This document shows, in pieces, positions 37,814 to 45,842 of a stretch of DNA of 64,000 nucleotides (its first letter is position 1; the number at the start of each line of letters is the position of its first letter). The stretch is taken from contig NZ_JAINUL010000001.1 of the NCBI RefSeq assembly GCF_020639365.1, positions 1,124,558-1,188,557 on the forward strand, in the 5' to 3' direction. Below the pieces are notes generated by a model. It was given only the letters and a program-made list of their open reading frames with translations, ran no database searches and had not been told where the DNA came from. The stretch is from Streptomyces flavotricini. GTDB taxonomy: Bacteria; Actinomycetota; Actinomycetes; Streptomycetales; Streptomycetaceae. The position numbers and the translations under genes are program-made.

Positions 37814-38634
37814 CCGGCCGGACCGATGCGTCCACCTCCCGCTCGCTTCCCGTCGAGCGGGAGGTAGACGATGTTGGGTGCGGCACCGGCCGGCCGGGTG
37901 GTGACGCGGGTGCGGACCCCGTACACCTCGGCCAGCAGGTCCTCGGTCAGCACCTGCGCCGGCGTCCCCGAGGCCGCCACCCGGCCGCCCGCCAGGACGT
38001 AGAGGCGGTCGCAGTACGAGGCCGCCAGGTTGAGGTCGTGCAGCACGAGCAGCGCGGTGGCGGGCAGTGCGCGGACCAGGGCGAGGATCTCCAGCTGGTA
38101 GCGGATGTCCAGGTGGTTCGTCGGCTCGTCGAGCGCGAGCAGGCCCGGCTCCTGGACGAGGGCGCGGGCCACCAGGGCCCGTTGCCGCTCGCCGCCGGAG
38201 AGCCCGTCGTACCGCCGGCCCGCGAAGCCGCTCGCACCGACGGTCTCCAGGGCCTCGGCGACGCGCCGGTCGTCGTCCGGGCCGTCCTGCTCCCAGAAGC
38301 GCTTGTGCGGGCTGCGCCCCATCGCCACGACCTCGCGGACGGTCAGTCCGAAGGTCCCCGCCGCGTCCTGCGGGACGACGGCCACCCGCCGGGCCCGGCC
38401 CTTGGCGCCCAGCCGCGCCGCGTCCTCGACGTCCAGCAGCACCCGGCCGGCGGTGGGCCGCAGGGTCCCGTAGACGCAGCGCAGCAGGGTGGTCTTGCCG
38501 CTGCCGTTGGGGCCGACCACCCCGACCGTCTCGCCGGGCCGCGCGGTGAGGTCGACTCCGTGCAGCAGCGTGTGCCCGTCGGTCTCGTAACGCACGGCCT
38601 CGACGGCGAGTCGCACCGGCTGCCGCCCGCTCAT
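37789..38634 (-). CDS. btuD: Cobalamin ABC transporter ATP-binding protein
   Basis: 281 residues from the ATG at 38634, overlapping the permease stop. The FecE/BtuD-type ATPase shows Walker A VGPNGSGKTT, Q-loop VVPQDAAGTFGLTVREVVAMGR, signature LSGGERQRALVARAL, Walker B LLALDEPTNHLD and H-loop LVLHDLNLAA. By sequence alone it could serve iron-siderophore uptake; the B12 riboswitch ahead of the operon makes cobalamin or a corrinoid precursor the likely cargo. Third gene of btuF-btuC-btuD. Confidence 0.85.
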   Translation of the reverse strand: MSGRQPVRLAVEAVRYETDGHTLLHGVDLTARPGETVGVVGPNGSGKTTLLRCVYGTLRPTAGRVLLDVEDAARLGAKGRARRVAVVPQDAAGTFGLTVREVVAMGRSPHKRFWEQDGPDDDRRVAEALETVGASGFAGRRYDGLSGGERQRALVARALVQEPGLLALDEPTNHLDIRYQLEILALVRALPATALLVLHDLNLAASYCDRLYVLAGGRVAASGTPAQVLTEDLLAEVYGVRTRVTTRPAGAAPNIVYLPLDGKRAGGGRIGPAGQPAVGSW

Positions 38635-39680
38635 CCCGCCACCCCCTCGACCCGCGTCGAGCGGCGCAGCATCCACAGGAAGAACGGCCCGCCGACGAGC
38701 GCGGTGACCACGCCGACCGGTATCTCCTCGGGCGCCGCGGCCGTACGGGCGACCAGGTCGGCGAGGGTCAGGAACACGGCCCCGCCCAGCGCGGCCACGG
38801 GCAGCAGCGCCCGGTGTCCGGCACCGACCGCCATCCGGGCGGCGTGCGGGACCATGAGCCCGACGAACCCGATGGCGCCGCTGTACGCGACGAGCACGCC
38901 GATGACGAGGGAGGTGAGGACGAAGACGGCCGCGCGGAAGCGCCCGGTGTCCAGGCCCAGGGTCCGCGCGCCCTCCTCCCCCGCGAGGAGCAGGTCGAGC
39001 GGCCGGGCGAGCGCGATCAGCAGGGCGGTGCCGAGGAGCAGCGCGGCGGCGGGCAGGGCGAGTTCGTCCCAGCGCGCGCCGCCGAGGCCGCCCAGGGTCC
39101 AGAACAGGACGGACCGGATCTGGTCGGGGTGCGCGGCGAGGACCAGCACCAGGCTGGTGAGCGCGGACAGGATGTACTGGACGGCGACCCCGGCGAGGAT
39201 CAGCCGCCCGGTGGTCAGCGCGGCGCCGCGCCGGGCCATGGCGTAGACGGCGACGAGGGCGCCCATCGACCCGGCGAACGCGGCGGCCGGCACGCCCGGG
39301 GCCCCGGTCCCGCCGAGGGCGCCCGCGGTGCCCGCGGCCGCGGTACCGAAGACGATGACGAGGACGGCGCCCAGCGAAGCCCCGGACGAGGCTCCCAGCA
39401 GGAACGGGTCGGCGAGCTGATTGCGTACGAGGGCCTGCAGGACGGTGCCCGCCACGGCCAGCCCGGCTCCGACGACCGCCCCGAGCAGCACCCGCGGCAT
39501 GCGCACGTCCCACACGATGGAGGCGAAGGCCCCGGTGTGCTGTCCGGGTCCGCCGAGCACGATGTCGAGGACGCGGCCGGGGGCGATCCGTACGGGCCCC
39601 AGGGCCAGACCGGCGACGGCGGACGTGAGGAGCGCGGCGGCGAGGAGCACGAGGACGAGCGGCGTACGGGGGCGGCTCAC
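38631..39680 (-). CDS. btuC: Cobalamin ABC transporter permease (FecCD/BtuC family)
   Basis: 349 residues from the GTG at 39680, which overlaps the binding-protein stop (GTGA). About ten hydrophobic helices, and the family marks RMPRVLLGAVVGAGLAVAGTVLQALVRNQLADPFLLG and the ATPase-contact GLMVPHAAR are present. The C-terminus reads EEIPVGVVTALVGGPFFLWMLRR. It forms the channel for the importer and is coupled to both neighbours by 4-base overlaps. Confidence 0.9.
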   Translation of the reverse strand: MSRPRTPLVLVLLAAALLTSAVAGLALGPVRIAPGRVLDIVLGGPGQHTGAFASIVWDVRMPRVLLGAVVGAGLAVAGTVLQALVRNQLADPFLLGASSGASLGAVLVIVFGTAAAGTAGALGGTGAPGVPAAAFAGSMGALVAVYAMARRGAALTTGRLILAGVAVQYILSALTSLVLVLAAHPDQIRSVLFWTLGGLGGARWDELALPAAALLLGTALLIALARPLDLLLAGEEGARTLGLDTGRFRAAVFVLTSLVIGVLVAYSGAIGFVGLMVPHAARMAVGAGHRALLPVAALGGAVFLTLADLVARTAAAPEEIPVGVVTALVGGPFFLWMLRRSTRVEGVAG

Positions 39681-40666
39681 GCGGCGTCGGGGTGGAGCTG
39701 GCGGCCCAGGGACTCCACGGCGTCGGCGACGCGCACGCCGAGGACGGCCGAGGACAGGGGAAGCACCACGAACCGCTTGTTCTTGATCGCGGGTACCTCC
39801 GCCAGCGCCGGGTCGTTCGACAGGCGCTGCTTCTTGGCTTCGACGGTGGTGCCGCCGTAGTCGTAGATGAGGACGGTCTCGGGCCGCCGCTCGATGACCT
39901 TCTCCCACGACACGTCACCGAAGGTGTCCTTGAGGTCGGCGAAGGTGTTCGTCCCGCCCGCCAGCGAGACGATCTCGTTGCCGATGCCGCCTCCTCCGGA
40001 GGTGAAGGCGGTGCCCTCGCCCGAGTCGTAGACGAAGACGGCCGGCTTGGGCTTGTCCTTGACCCGTGCGGTGACGGCGTCGATGCGGCGCTGCTCGTCC
40101 TCGATGAGGCGCGCGCCGCGCTCCGGCACGCCGAAGGTGCGCGCGACCTCGGTGATCTCGGTCTTCAGCTGTTCGAGGCCGACCGGGCCGGTGCTGCAGT
40201 ACTCCACGCTGAGCCGGGAGTTGATGCCGGCTTTGGCGAGTCCCTCGCGGTCGCGCCCCTGCGCCTTGTCGAAGGCACTCGCGTATCCGCCGTAGACGAA
40301 GTCCGGGTCGGCTCCGAGGAGGACCTCCTTCGAGGGGTACTCCTCGGCCAGCACCTTGATCTTGTCGTAGGCGGGCCGGTAGGCGGGCAGCACCGCGTCG
40401 TCGAGGTAGGCCGTCGCGGCCATCCGGTCCTGGAGGCCGAGGGCGAGCAGGATCTCGGTGGCGTGCTGGTTCATCGTGACGGCCCGCCGTGGCGGGGACT
40501 GGTAGGTGCTGCTGACACCGCAGTTGGTGACGGTGTACGGGAACCCCGGCGCGGCGGCCGCGGCCTGGGGCCCCTCACCCGCCGCGGGCGAACCGCCGCA
40601 GGCGGCCAGGGGTATCAGGAGCACGATCGGGACGAGTGCGCGCGAAACGGCGCGGGAACGCGGCAT
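39677..40666 (-). CDS. btuF: Cobalamin ABC transporter substrate-binding lipoprotein
   Basis: 329 residues from the ATG at 40666 (GGAGAGG upstream). A lipoprotein signal ends LAAC with Cys23. The mature protein is a helical-backbone class III binding protein (PeriBP/FecB type): PPRRAVTMNQHATEILLALGLQDRM, KEVLLGADPDFVYGG, VLIYDYGGTT near the end. The two lobes joined by a long helix suit large chelates such as cobalamin. It is the first gene after the B12 riboswitch, so uptake should be shut off when cobalamin is plentiful. Confidence 0.88.
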   Translation of the reverse strand: MPRSRAVSRALVPIVLLIPLAACGGSPAAGEGPQAAAAAPGFPYTVTNCGVSSTYQSPPRRAVTMNQHATEILLALGLQDRMAATAYLDDAVLPAYRPAYDKIKVLAEEYPSKEVLLGADPDFVYGGYASAFDKAQGRDREGLAKAGINSRLSVEYCSTGPVGLEQLKTEITEVARTFGVPERGARLIEDEQRRIDAVTARVKDKPKPAVFVYDSGEGTAFTSGGGGIGNEIVSLAGGTNTFADLKDTFGDVSWEKVIERRPETVLIYDYGGTTVEAKKQRLSNDPALAEVPAIKNKRFVVLPLSSAVLGVRVADAVESLGRQLHPDAA

Positions 40667-40704
40667 GGCGAAGCCTCTCCGGGGGATCCTCGTCCCCTGG
40701 TCGA

Positions 40705-40845
40705 CGTGAAGAGGCGGTGCGTCAGTGTCTGACTCCCGGTCCCCGCGCGGGGACCGGTCACAGTGGCGGGACCGCACCGGATTCGCACCGGTTTCCTGTC
40801 CTGCACCGCCCGGGGGTGGTTCGCCCCAGTCTGCCAGACGGCCTC
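40705..40845 (-). ncRNA. Cobalamin (B12/adenosylcobalamin) riboswitch
   Basis: Read on the minus strand, 40761-40798 gives the B12 core as CAGGAAACCGGTGCGAATCC followed by GGTGCGGTCCCGCCACTG, which matches the conserved cobalamin-riboswitch block. A GGTCCCC/CGGGGACC hairpin and the downstream GGGAGTCAGACACTG segment (to about 40713) fit the rest of the aptamer. A small GGGGA-N6-TCCCC stem (near 40682-40698) lies just before the btuF ribosome site and could be the expression platform acting on translation. Ends are approximate. Confidence 0.88.
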
Positions 40846-40903
40846 GAAACGCCGACGGGCCCGCCCCCGTGGAGGGGACGGGCCCGACGCCGCGTACTGC
40901 TTG

Positions 40904-40977
40904 CAGGGGCGGCAGGATTCGAACCTGCGGCATCTGGTTTTGGAGACCAGCGCTCTGACCAGCTGAGCTACGCCCCT
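40904..40977 (-). tRNA. trnW: tRNA-Trp (anticodon CCA)
   Basis: 74 nt. Acceptor arms AGGGGCG and CGCCCCT pair fully with G as discriminator; the D arm has GCTC...GAGC, the anticodon stem-loop is CTGGT-CTCCAAA-ACCAG with anticodon CCA, and the T arm has GCAGG-TTCGAAT-CCTGC. The 3' CCA is not encoded. It lies 60 bases ahead of the riboswitch on the same strand. secE, which often follows tRNA-Trp in Streptomyces, is not here. Confidence 0.96.
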
Positions 40978-41280
40978 TCGGTGGGGAAACTCTGACACGG
41001 AGCGCCCAGCAGATCCAAATGGATTGTCGGGTCAAGCGGGTGGAAGTGCGGCCCGCGCGCGGGCGCCGACGGTCGGAGTCGGCCGATCAGAAGACGTTTC
41101 CCCTGGTCAGAGAGGTATCCAGCGCAGCGGTGTCCCCGCAGCCGGATCCGGTCGAGGTCCACCCGATCGGACAGGAGGTGGCGGACGGTGGACAGTTGAC
41201 CTCCGCGACGGGCCGCGGTCCCGCCCTCCGGTGACGCACCCGGCCGGCGCCTTGACGTCACTCTGTTTTCGAACACCCCC
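40978..41280. other. Gene-free stretch upstream of tRNA-Trp and chitinase
   Basis: No convincing gene on either strand. On the minus strand TTGACC (41030-41035) with TCTGCT 16 bases further (41008-41013) could be the tRNA-Trp promoter, though weak. On the plus strand TTGACG at 41252-41257 may be a secondary -35 for the chitinase. No attachment-site duplicate of the tRNA end was seen. Confidence 0.4.
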
Positions 41281-41309
41281 TTGACCCGCCTGGTCCAGAC
41301 CAATAGTTT
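41281..41309 (+). promoter_or_regulatory. Chitinase promoter overlapped by a DasR-type dre operator
   Basis: TTGACC (41281-41286) and TAGTTT (41304-41309) are 17 bases apart. Between them, 41291-41302 is TGGTCCAGACCA, the 12-bp repeat long known upstream of Streptomyces chitinase genes and recognised by the GntR-family regulator DasR. Binding there would block polymerase until aminosugar phosphates release DasR. Confidence 0.82.
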
Positions 41310-41364
41310 CCGGCATGCACCGCGCACGCGTCCCGCACCGCTCCCGCCTCCGCAAAGGAAGCCC

Positions 41365-42690
41365 ATGCGCCGCAGCATGCCCGGCAGGCTGGCCGTCGCC
41401 GCCTGTTCCCTCGCCCTGCTCACCGCCCTCGCACCCGCCGCAGCCGCACAGGCCGACGGCGGGCACGACCGCTCGTACAAGCGGGTCGGGTACTTCACCC
41501 AATGGGGCGTCTACGGGCGGGATTTCCAGGTCCGGGACCTCGAGACGAGCGGCACCGCCGGCAAGCTCACCCACATCAACTACGCCTTCGGCAACATCAG
41601 CGCGGAGGGCAAGTGCTTCACCGGCAACGTGCCCGGCGAGGCCGACGCCTGGGCCGACTACGCACGCCCGCTCGACGCCGCGAACTCCGTCGACGGGGTG
41701 GCCGACACCGCGGAGCAGCCACTCGCCGGGAACTTCAACCAGCTGCGCGAGCTCAAGGCCAAGCACCCCGGCCTCAAGGTCCTCCTCTCGCTGGGTGGTT
41801 GGAGCTGGTCCACGCACTTCTCGGACGCCGCCCTCACCCCCGCCTCCCGCAAGGCCCTCGTGCAGTCCTGCATCGACCTCTACATCAAGGGCAACCTGCC
41901 GCAGGACGGCGCCCGCGGCGGCCCGGGCGCGGCGGGCGGTCTCTTCGACGGGATCGACCTCGACTGGGAGTGGCCGGGCTCGGCCGGTGACACGGACACC
42001 ACGTACCGCCCCGAGGACAAGCAGAACTTCGCGGCGCTGGTGAAGGAGTTCCGCACGCAGCTCGACGCGTACGCACGCGGCCAGAAGCGGAGGGAGAAGT
42101 ACGAGCTGACGGCGTTCGTCCCGACCGCCCCCGCCAAGATCGACGCCGGCTTCGACGTCCGCCGCATCATGCGCGACCTGGACTTCGTGAACCTCCAGGG
42201 GTACGACTTCCACGTCTCCGGCGAGCCGGTCACCGCCCAGCAGTCCGCGCTCCGCGCCCGCGGCGACTTCAGCGTGGCCGGCACGGTGGAGGCCTGGCGC
42301 CACCGCGGGGCGCCGGCGAACAAGCTGGTGATGGGCATGCCGTTCTACGGGCAGGGCTGGACCGGGGTCAGCGGCGGCGGGGACGGCATGGGCCGGCCGG
42401 CGACCGGCCCGGCCCCCGCGACCTGGGCGGCCGGGTACGAGGACTACAAGGCGTTGAAGACGCTCGCCGATTCGGGCGCGTACAAGGTCTACCGCGACCG
42501 CCGGGGCGGCCACGCCTGGCTGTTCGACGGCAGCACGCTGTGGACGTACGACGACCCGCAGGTGCTGCGGACGAAGACGGAGTACATCCGTGAGAACGGC
42601 CTGGGCGGCGCGATGTTCTGGTCCCTGGACGCGGACACCTCCGACGGCGAGCTGATGACGGCCGTCGACCGGGGGCTGCGCGGCCGCTGA
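41365..42690 (+). CDS. Secreted chitinase, glycoside hydrolase family 18
   Basis: 441 residues from the ATG at 41365 (AAAGGAA upstream). A signal peptide (MRRSMPGRLAVAACSLALLTALAPAAAAQA, cut near residue 28-30; shown here only as extent) leads straight into the GH18 barrel, with no chitin-binding or fibronectin module. The signature DGIDLDWEWPG (195-205) supplies the acid Glu202; SLGGWSW (142-148) and the MPFYGQGW and MFWSLDADTSDG strands are also present. It cleaves beta-1,4-GlcNAc chains. Control by DasR/GlcNAc is expected from the operator in its promoter. Confidence 0.94.
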   Translation: MRRSMPGRLAVAACSLALLTALAPAAAAQADGGHDRSYKRVGYFTQWGVYGRDFQVRDLETSGTAGKLTHINYAFGNISAEGKCFTGNVPGEADAWADYARPLDAANSVDGVADTAEQPLAGNFNQLRELKAKHPGLKVLLSLGGWSWSTHFSDAALTPASRKALVQSCIDLYIKGNLPQDGARGGPGAAGGLFDGIDLDWEWPGSAGDTDTTYRPEDKQNFAALVKEFRTQLDAYARGQKRREKYELTAFVPTAPAKIDAGFDVRRIMRDLDFVNLQGYDFHVSGEPVTAQQSALRARGDFSVAGTVEAWRHRGAPANKLVMGMPFYGQGWTGVSGGGDGMGRPATGPAPATWAAGYEDYKALKTLADSGAYKVYRDRRGGHAWLFDGSTLWTYDDPQVLRTKTEYIRENGLGGAMFWSLDADTSDGELMTAVDRGLRGR

Positions 42691-42729
42691 CCGGCCGCGA
42701 CACCGGCCACAGGGCCCACCAGACCGGCG

Positions 42730-42763
42730 CCGCCGGGCCGCGGGAATCGACCCGGCCCGGCGG
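42730..42763. terminator. Hairpin after chitinase gene
   Basis: Perfect 11-bp stem CCGCCGGGCCG / CGGCCCGGCGG with a 12-base loop, 39 bases after the chitinase stop and just before the aldo-keto reductase remnant. Confidence 0.65.
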
Positions 42764-42769
42764 CGTCCC

Positions 42770-43199
42770 ACCACGTAAGGCCGGACTCATCCGCCACCTC
42801 GGCCTGTCCAACGTGCGGCCCGACCATCTGGCGGAGGCCCTGGCCATCGCACCCGTCGTCTGTGTGCAGAACCCGTACGGGATCGGCTCTCCCGCCGATG
42901 ACCACGCCTTCCTCGACGCGTGCGGGCGGCAGGGCATCGCCTTCGTGCCGTTCTTCGCGATCGCCGGCGCGGGCAAGGAGGCCGGGGTGGTCGCGGAGGA
43001 GGCCGGGCAGGTGCGGGCCGTCGGCGAGGCCCACGGGGTGTCGGCGGCGCAGGTGCGGCTCGCCTGGACCCTGAACCGCGGCCCGCACGTGCTCGCCATC
43101 CCGGGTACCGGGAACCCGGACCACCTCGTCGAGAACATCGCCGCCGGGGCACTGCGGCTGACCCCGGAGGAGGTCGCGCTGCTCTCAGCCCTCCGGTGA
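42770..43199 (+). pseudogene. C-terminal remnant of an aldo/keto reductase
   Basis: Similarity to the AKR barrel begins abruptly at about 42780 (AGLIRHLGLSNVRPDHL) and runs to the stop at 43199, covering the last about 140 residues including GPHVLAIPGTGNPDHLVENI. The N-terminal half with the catalytic Asp, Tyr and Lys is missing; instead the chitinase terminator lies directly upstream. A GTG at 42813 would give 128 residues, but without a ribosome site or active site. I call it a decayed gene, cut at its 5' end by deletion. Confidence 0.75.
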
Positions 43200-43210
43200 G
43201 GACTTGTGGA

Positions 43211-44275
43211 TCAGGGCCCCTGTCCGCTGCCGTCTCCGCGGTGGGCGGTGGCCAGGGCCGCCGTTTCGGGGAACGCGGGGACACGGCCCGTGCCGCCGCG
43301 GCCGGAGACCGAGAGGGAGGCCGCCGCCATGCCGTACGCGACGGCGTCGGCCAGACCGTCGCCGAGGGCGAGCCGGGCGGTGGTGGTGCCGGTGAAGCAG
43401 TCCCCGGCGCCGGTCGCGTCCACGGGACGGGGGTTGACCGGTACGCGGTGGTATTCCGCCCGCACCCCGTCGTCGAGCAGGAGCCGGTCGGCGCCCGCGG
43501 TGACGACGACCGTACGGGCGCCCAGGGCCCGGTAGCGTGCGGCGGCGGCGCGCGGATCGGCCGTGCCGACCAGGGCCTCGGAGTCGGCGGGGCAGGAGGT
43601 CTTGAGCAACCCGGCCAGCGGGGCGATCCGGGCCAGCAGCTCGCGGGCCTCGGCCCGACCGGTCAGGCGGGGCCGGAAGTTGGGATCGTACGAGACGAGC
43701 CCGCCGGCCCCGCGCACGGTTTCGGCGGCGGCCACCACCGCCTCTCGGCTGCTTCGGGACAGCGCGCCGGTGATCCCGCTGGTGATGAGGGCCTTCGTGC
43801 CGGTCAGCAGGTCCCGCCAGGACTCGACGTGCCGGGCGGAGAGGGTGGAACCGGCGCTGTGGGTGCGCCAGTAGACGAAGGCCCGGTCGCCCCCGGTGTC
43901 GGCGGCGAGCAGATAGGCGCCGTTGGGGCGCGGAGCACGGCGCACGTGGGTGACGTCCACGCCGAGCGCGGCCGCGCGGTGCAGCAGCGGGATGCTGAGC
44001 TCGTCGTCGCCGACCACGGTGAGCAGGGCGGTCCGGGCCCCTGCGGCGGCCGCCGCGGCGGCTGCGTTGAGGGCGTCACCGGAGTAGGAGATGCGGGCCG
44101 GGGTGCCGTCGGCGGCTTCCCCGAGGGCGGTGTCGGCGTGGATCTCGACGAGGACCTCTCCGAGGACGAGGACGTCGTAGCCGGGGCCGTGGCCGGGGCC
44201 GTGGCCGGGGTTGTGGCCGGGGTTGTGGCCGTCGCGGCGGGTCTCGTGGCCGGTACGGAGCGCGCGGGCCGTCAT
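43211..44275 (-). CDS. kdgK: 2-keto-3-deoxygluconate kinase-like PfkB sugar kinase
   Basis: 354 residues; its start overlaps the aldolase stop by 4 bases. PfkB marks: opening VLVLGEVLVEIHAD, SYSGDALNAAAAAAAAGARTALLT, and the C-terminal DATGAGDCFTG with the catalytic Asp. The pairing with a KDPG aldolase makes KDG the likely substrate (KDG + ATP to KDPG). The first about 32 residues are an added His/Gly/Pro repeat (GHNPGHNPGHGPGHGPG) coded by four 12-bp units; a start after the repeat is possible but no better site is seen. Confidence 0.83.
   Translation of the reverse strand: MTARALRTGHETRRDGHNPGHNPGHGPGHGPGYDVLVLGEVLVEIHADTALGEAADGTPARISYSGDALNAAAAAAAAGARTALLTVVGDDELSIPLLHRAAALGVDVTHVRRAPRPNGAYLLAADTGGDRAFVYWRTHSAGSTLSARHVESWRDLLTGTKALITSGITGALSRSSREAVVAAAETVRGAGGLVSYDPNFRPRLTGRAEARELLARIAPLAGLLKTSCPADSEALVGTADPRAAAARYRALGARTVVVTAGADRLLLDDGVRAEYHRVPVNPRPVDATGAGDCFTGTTTARLALGDGLADAVAYGMAAASLSVSGRGGTGRVPAFPETAALATAHRGDGSGQGP
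44181..44228. repeat. Four tandem 12-bp repeats at the kdgK 5' end
   Basis: CCGGGGCCGTGG twice then CCGGGGTTGTGG twice (plus strand), encoding the Gly-His-Gly/Asn-Pro repeat near the N-terminus of the kinase. In-frame copy-number change is possible. Confidence 0.85.
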
Positions 44276-44892
44276 CCTCGGCGCCCCACCGCGGCGCAGC
44301 CGGTGCAGCAGGGCCGGGCCAGCGCGGCGAACACGGCGGCCAGTTCAGCCGGATCGTCGGGCAGGCCGCTGCCGATGCCGACGGCGGCCGCCCCCGCGTC
44401 GAGCCATTCCCGGATCTCGGCGGGCCGGATGCCGCCGGTCGGTATGAACAGCCCCTCGGGCAGGACCGCTTTGAGGGAGCGGATGAACTGCGGACCGCCG
44501 ACGTGCGCCGGGAACACCTTCGCGGCGCCCGCGGACCGGACGGCGGAGGCTATCTCGCCCGGGGTGAACCCGCCCTCCACGAAGACGGCCCCGCGCCGGT
44601 CGGCGACCGCGCGGACCTCGCGGGCCGGGTACGGGGAGATCAGGAAGGCCGCCCCCGCGTCGAGGGCGGCCCCGGCCTGGGCGGCGGTGGTGACGGTGCC
44701 GACGCCGATCAGGGCGGCCCGGCCGTGCGCGTCGGTGAGCGGGGCGGTCCGGGCGACGGCCTCGGCCCAGCGGGGGGTGGAGGTGGTCAGCTCGACCACG
44801 CGGCAGCCGGCGGCCAGCAGACCGGTGGTCCGGCGGACCGCTTCGTCGGCCCCGGCGTCGCGCAGGACCGGCAGCAGCCGTTGGGCCGACAT
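44272..44892 (-). CDS. eda: KDPG/KHG aldolase (2-dehydro-3-deoxyphosphogluconate aldolase)
   Basis: 206 residues from the ATG at 44892; a TTG at 44916 lies closer to the GGAGGGG ribosome site and could add 8 residues. The class I aldolase barrel has Glu in RVVELTTSTP, the Schiff-base Lys in AKVFPAHVGG, GVGTVTTAAQAGAALDAGA, and FIPTGGIRP. It cleaves KDPG to pyruvate and glyceraldehyde-3-phosphate. A Cys-rich end (RPCCTGCAAV) is unusual. It leads the two-gene eda-kdgK operon, divergent from the IclR gene. Confidence 0.88.
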   Translation of the reverse strand: MSAQRLLPVLRDAGADEAVRRTTGLLAAGCRVVELTTSTPRWAEAVARTAPLTDAHGRAALIGVGTVTTAAQAGAALDAGAAFLISPYPAREVRAVADRRGAVFVEGGFTPGEIASAVRSAGAAKVFPAHVGGPQFIRSLKAVLPEGLFIPTGGIRPAEIREWLDAGAAAVGIGSGLPDDPAELAAVFAALARPCCTGCAAVGRRG

Positions 44893-44961
44893 CGCGTCGT
44901 ACGGGTGGCAGGACAAAGGACCCCTCCCTCTCCATCTGTTCCGCTGCACCGCACCTCACTT

Positions 44962-44978
44962 GTTCCACGTAGTGGAAC
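44962..44978. promoter_or_regulatory. IclR-type operator candidate (GTTCCAC-GTA-GTGGAAC)
   Basis: A perfect 7-3-7 inverted repeat in the gap between eda-kdgK and iclR, with a related half-site GCGGAAC at 44992-44998. Placement in the divergent promoter suggests control of both directions by the IclR protein. Confidence 0.65.
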
Positions 44979-45044
44979 GCAGTACCGTTTAGCGGAACTA
45001 CTGTCGCAGACCTTACCCCCACCCGCCCAGCCCTGGGAGAGCGC

Positions 45045-45842
45045 ATGCCCGACGACGGGCCCACGAAGGACTCGGCCGACACCCCCGCGCGCGGCGGCCG
45101 CACCTCTGCCGCCGGCACGGCGCTGGAGAAGTCGATGCGGATCCTGGAGGCGGTGGCCGCGCCCGGCGGACCGCACCGGCTCACCGATGTGGCGGCGGCC
45201 GCGGCCGTGCCGAAATCGAGCGCGTTCCGGATCCTCGCCTCGCTGACCGAGCAGGGATTCGTACGCCCGGAAAGCGGATCGCGCTACGGGGTCGGGCCCC
45301 GGCTGCGCGAGCTGTCCGCCCTGGTCGGCAGCGGCGAACCGCACAGCATCGGACGGATCCTCGGCGAGCTCCGCGCGACCGTCGGCCAGACGGTCCACCT
45401 GGCCCTGCACAGCGGGGAGACCCTCACCTACATCCGGAAGCTGGAGAGCGACCAGCCGTTCCGGACGGCCTCCCGCGTCGGGATGCGGATGCCGCTCCAC
45501 AGCACCGCGATCGGCAAGAGCATCCTGGCGCACCTGCCCGAGGCGGAGGTGCGGGCGCTGATCGCGAGCGCCGGACTGCCGCGCCGCACACCGAGGACGC
45601 TGACCGGTACGGAGGCCCTGCTGGCGGAGCTCGAGGCGGTCCGGTCCCGGGGCTTCGCCGTGGACGACGAGGAGAACGAGCCGACGATCCGGTGCATCGG
45701 CGCCGCGGTCCTGGGCCCGCAGGGCCGCCCGATCGGCGGGGTCAGCGTCACCACGGTGACCTTCCTCGTCACCCGCGAGGAGATCGAGGCCTACGCGCCG
45801 GCCCTGCTCAAGGCAACGGAGGCGCTCGCTCCGCTGCTGTGA
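45045..45842 (+). CDS. IclR-family transcriptional regulator
   Basis: 265 residues from the ATG at 45045 (GGGAGAG upstream). A disordered head of about 25 residues precedes the winged HTH (LEKSMRILEAVAAPGGPHRL, VAAAAAVPKSSAFRILASLTEQGFV; about 28-75). The effector domain follows, with GQTVHLALHSGETLTYIRKLE, GMRMPLHSTAIGKSILAHLP and CIGAAVLGPQGRPIGGVSVTT. It is of the KdgR kind by context: divergent from KDG kinase and KDPG aldolase genes, so KDG is a reasonable inducer. Confidence 0.92.
   Translation: MPDDGPTKDSADTPARGGRTSAAGTALEKSMRILEAVAAPGGPHRLTDVAAAAAVPKSSAFRILASLTEQGFVRPESGSRYGVGPRLRELSALVGSGEPHSIGRILGELRATVGQTVHLALHSGETLTYIRKLESDQPFRTASRVGMRMPLHSTAIGKSILAHLPEAEVRALIASAGLPRRTPRTLTGTEALLAELEAVRSRGFAVDDEENEPTIRCIGAAVLGPQGRPIGGVSVTTVTFLVTREEIEAYAPALLKATEALAPLL

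Noticed and set aside
37789..40666. Iron-siderophore uptake operon
   Set aside because: The proteins would allow it, but the cobalamin riboswitch directly upstream makes B12 the better cargo.
40904..41280. tRNA-Trp as an integration site with a mobile element
   Set aside because: No integrase, no second copy of the tRNA end and normal base composition on both sides.
42813..43199. Functional short aldo/keto reductase
   Set aside because: Lacks the catalytic half of the barrel and a ribosome site; treated as a remnant.
44181..44228. Iteron or origin-like repeats
   Set aside because: The 12-bp units are in frame inside kdgK and encode a peptide repeat; no replication gene nearby.
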